64,000 bases of DNA from Anadara kagoshimensis. Its lineage: Eukaryota; Mollusca; Bivalvia; Arcoida; Arcidae. Numbering within the stretch: position 1 is the first letter of the stretch; every line of letters begins with the position of its first letter. Position numbers and translations under genes: made by a program. The notes beneath the pieces were generated by a model. The model did not search any database. It was not told the DNA's origin and saw only the letters and a list, made by a program, of their open reading frames with translations. Location of the stretch: contig CM037874.1 in NCBI GenBank assembly GCA_021292105.1, forward strand, positions 38,740,404 through 38,804,403, read 5' to 3'. Of the stretch, positions 61,115-64,000 are shown in pieces.

Positions 61115-61299
61115 GTTAGTTTTCTTCCACTTAATATATTTATCATAGTTGTTTGCATGCCCAGGCTTAGCACAGCTTTAAAAAGTTCTGTGGTCTTCGA
61201 TAAGTATGAAGTCTCTGTATCCAAAATTACCCTGGATATATTTGATGTTCCATAGTTCCATGTTACTTTTTTATTATAATTTTAAATCATTCCCAATTT

Positions 61300-61447
61300 T
61301 AACTACACACGTGGTGGGTGTAGCTAGCTAAACAGGAAATGCTTACCCTTCCAGAGCACTCGGCCTCACTTCCCTGGTGGAGTTTCTCATGTTTAATTTA
61401 ATGTTCTAGCTTCATAGTTTTTACTTAGCTTTCGCATTGGGCTTTGG
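61300..61447 (+). repeat. Dispersed repeat family D, longer copy
   Basis: CTTCCCTGGTGGAGTTTCTC, ATGTTTAATTTAATGTTCTA and TTTTTACTTAGCTTTCGCAT correspond to 38719-38790. The preceding CAGGAAATGCTTACCCTTCC part looks like the missing 5' portion of the family. It is a bivalve-type dispersed repeat of unknown class. Confidence 0.5.
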
Positions 61448-61519
61448 AGAAGAATTGGTAAATAAACCACATGGTGTATTTATTCAGTTATGGGTCGATA
61501 CTTTTATATACCATGATGC

Positions 61520-61520
<1 letters not shown>

Positions 61521-61558
<38 letters not shown>
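61521..61558. repeat. TA microsatellite
   Basis: An uninterrupted alternating TA run of about 36 bp after ATGCTATATAA. Confidence 0.9.
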
Positions 61559-61559
<1 letters not shown>

Positions 61560-62116
61560 TGTTAATGTGTTAAGGCTGAGCAAAATCACCAACAACATTC
61601 CAAATTGCCATTCAAACTGTTCACACATAGACTATTGTCCATATACAAAAAGGTCCCTTAACATTTGGGAAGATCTTTTAATTTATAATAATAGTATTTA
61701 TTGGCATAAAGCAAAAACGAGCTTATAGCCCAACATACATACATAATAAATACGATAGCGGCAGAATACAGTATTAACATTGAATTTATATTATTGAGGC
61801 ACCAACATTAAGTCATTACAAAAATAATAAATAAAAGTGAAACCAAGCCAGTAGTAGTGGAGAAAATGTTAAAAACACAAAGCCATCATTCAATATTCTA
61901 ACATTGGACTATATTTATTTACCGATTCTGATTTTTGCTTTTTTCTGCATAATGTATGATTTGTTCTAGCAGGGTAAGATCTAGCTCTTAAAAAGTTAGG
62001 AGCCAAAAAGTTAGCCAAGTTTAAGATTTAGGAGCCAATTGATAAGGAAGATAAGTACCAAGTAAAACTAAGAAAAGCAGCAAAAATGTCTGAAATTTAG
62101 TTCTTACTAATCTGCT

Positions 62117-62504
62117 CAGGGATTTTTCTGGGTATCCACCCATTCCCAATGCAAAAAACATACATTTTTCCCAATTCTGTAGTAAATAATTCCCAATTAG
62201 CTATGTTTATCAATTTTTTTAGAAAAAAAAATTTCACAAGATCATCAACATCATATTCGGAGGATATCTGGTTCTGATAACAATTTCAATCTATATTAAC
62301 CACATTTTGCTGGATGATTTATATAGAGACAAAAGAGACAGTGCTATTTTGCTGTGAAAACCAATATAATTCGTTCAATTACCAGTATTCTAGAGGTCTA
62401 GAATTTCTAATATGTTGTAATTTTTTCCAAAATTACATTTTTGTTGAGCCTTTTCCCAATTTCACCCCAAGGTCCTTTTCCCAAAAAGGTCAGAAAAATC
62501 CCTG
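62117..62504. mobile_element. MITE with CAGGGATTTTTCTG ends
   Basis: CAGGGATTTTTCTG at the left is the exact inverse of CAGAAAAATCCCTG at the right, 388 bp apart. Further pairing appears between CACCCATTCCCAATG-like and CCCAATTTCACCCC blocks. The flanks AATCTGCT and CTACTGTA do not form a duplication, so the boundary may be decayed. Confidence 0.55.
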
Positions 62505-62572
62505 CTACTGTATATATTTTCATTATTAACAATTTGAAAAATTTGTTTTACTTTTTCAATAATACTTGTAGA

Positions 62573-64000
62573 AACAAGAGGCCCAATAGGGCCTGTACCG
62601 CTCACCTGGGCCGTTAACAGCACAAAAACACAATAAATACTACATTTAAGGAGCAATAACTCTGATGTGGATATTTAGATATTTATGAAACTTGCTACTC
62701 GCATCTGTGACCTTGACCTTCGAACCAATGACCATAATCTATATATCAAAATGATGATTGCATCAAAACCAACAATATTCTAATATACTCGCCTATACAA
62801 AAAGTTCATAGTTTTCGAGATAATGAATCTTTTTGGTATTGTTTTGCAACCGTGACCTTGACCTTTGGACCCATGACCTTTTTCTATACATCAAAAAGAT
62901 CGTTGTTTTAATACCTACAATATTCTAATATAAATGTCTATATAAAAAGTTTATAGTTTTCGAGATAATTAACAATTTTGGTCTTGTTTTGCTAATGTGA
63001 CCTTGACCTTTGGACCCATGACCTTTTTCTATACATCAAAATGATCGTTGTATCAATACCTACAACATTCTAATATACATGCCTATACAAAAAGTTAATA
63101 GTTTTCAAGATAATGAACCATTTCAGTATTCTTTTGCATCTGTGACCTTGACCTTTAAACCAATGACCTAAATCTATATATCAAATTGATTGTTACATCA
63201 AAACCAAGAACATTCCAATATACATGCCTATACAAAATGTTTATAGTTTTCAAGATAATTAATGATTTTGGTATTGTTTTGCTACTGTGACCTTGACCTT
63301 TGGACCCATGACCTTTTTCTATACATCAAAATGATCGTTGTATCAATACCTACAACATTCAAACATACATGCCTATACAAAAAGCTTATAGTTTTAAAGA
63401 TATTGAACCATTTCAGCATTCTTTCGCATCTGTGACCTTGACCTTTAAACCAATGACCTAAATCTATATATCAAATTGATTGTTACATCAAAACCAAGAA
63501 CATTCCAATATACATGCCTATACAAAATGTTTATAGTTTTCAAGATAATTAACAATTTTGGTATTGTTTTGCTACTGTGACCTTGACCTTTGGACCCATG
63601 ACCTTTTTCTATACATCAAAATGATCGTTGTATCAATATCTACAACATTCTAATACACATGCTTATACAAAAAGTTAATAGTTTTCAAGATAATGAACCA
63701 TTTCAGTATTCTTACACATCTGTGACCTTGACCTTTGAACTAATGACCTTAATCTATATATCAAAATGATCGTTACATCAATACCAACAAAGTTCCAATA
63801 TACATGCCTATACAAAAAGTTTATAGTTTTCAAGATAATTAACCTTTTTGGTATTGATTTGCTACTGTGACCTTGACCTTTGGACCCATGACCTTTTTCT
63901 ATACATCAAAATGATCGTTGTATCAATACCTACAACATTCTAATATACATGCCTATACAAAAAGCTTATAGTTTTAAAGATATTGAACCATTTCAGTATT
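62573..64000 (-). mobile_element. Second copy of the same element, inverted, cut by the window edge
   Basis: The reverse complement of the left edge ends in AGGCCCTATTGGGCCTCTTG, with the same hairpin and CTTGTTT-type end as 3980. The interior has at least nine tandem units with TGACCTTGACCTT cores at 62708, 62853, 62999, 63143, 63289, 63433, 63579, 63723 and 63869. Spacing alternates between about 144 and 146 bp. The units belong to the same family as those at 2899-3740 (shared ACATGCCTATACAAAAAGTT and AGATAATTAACC blocks). The 5' end lies beyond 64000. Confidence 0.7.

Noticed and set aside
60808..61224. 138-codon minus-strand open frame rich in THSL repeats
   Set aside because: It is produced by the GAGT tetranucleotide array and does not match the expected N-terminal exon of the TLCD-like gene.

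Overview
This window looks like nuclear DNA of a bivalve mollusc. The evidence is indirect: an AT-rich background, introns with consensus GT-AG borders, tRNA-derived SINEs, 5' and 3' ends of dispersed repeats of the kind I know from oyster, scallop and mussel genomes (ends reading AGCTCACCTGAGCC and GGCCTCTTGTTT), and very large minisatellites. There are no bacterial operons, CRISPR arrays or rRNA genes. The species cannot be named from the sequence.

Only one convincing gene is present. Three minus-strand exons (60781-60699, 56411-56240, 53899-53697) join in phase and encode the C-terminal two thirds of a TLC-domain membrane protein of the TLCD1/TLCD2 family. Its first exon(s) must lie beyond 64000. 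A decayed protein-coding relic sits at about 7080-7915 (minus) between two inverted copies of another coding-like fragment (6190-6290 and 8989-9100). A possible terminal exon of unknown identity lies at 25305-25496 (+).

Layout. 1-9300: SINEs, a 1.6-kb repeat element with six 145-bp internal units rich in AGGTCA half-sites (2381-3980), and the coding relic. 10150-15100: a tandem segmental array of about 910-bp units, four of which carry a splice-acceptor / 6-nt / splice-donor cassette. 18392-20038: a foldback element and a 1.26-kb inverted-repeat element. 20070-23518: minisatellite of 54-bp units. 26002-27303: a TTAA-flanked inverted-repeat element whose empty site can be read from neighbouring tandem units. 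31498-38713: minisatellite of 50-bp units (about 144 copies). 40144-46861: minisatellite of 39-bp units (about 172 copies). 48091-49333: 31-bp minisatellite. 50405-50881: 23-bp minisatellite. 53697-64000: the TLCD gene with introns full of MITEs, a 93-bp tandem repeat, G/C homopolymers and, at the right edge, a second, inverted copy of the AGGTCA-rich element.

The five main minisatellites alone make up about 19 kb, close to 30% of the window. Three of them show nested higher-order duplication. The long open frames seen in the 54-bp and 39-bp arrays follow from periods divisible by three and are not good gene candidates. The most unusual signals are the tandem microexon-like cassettes and the periodic nuclear-receptor-type half-site arrays.
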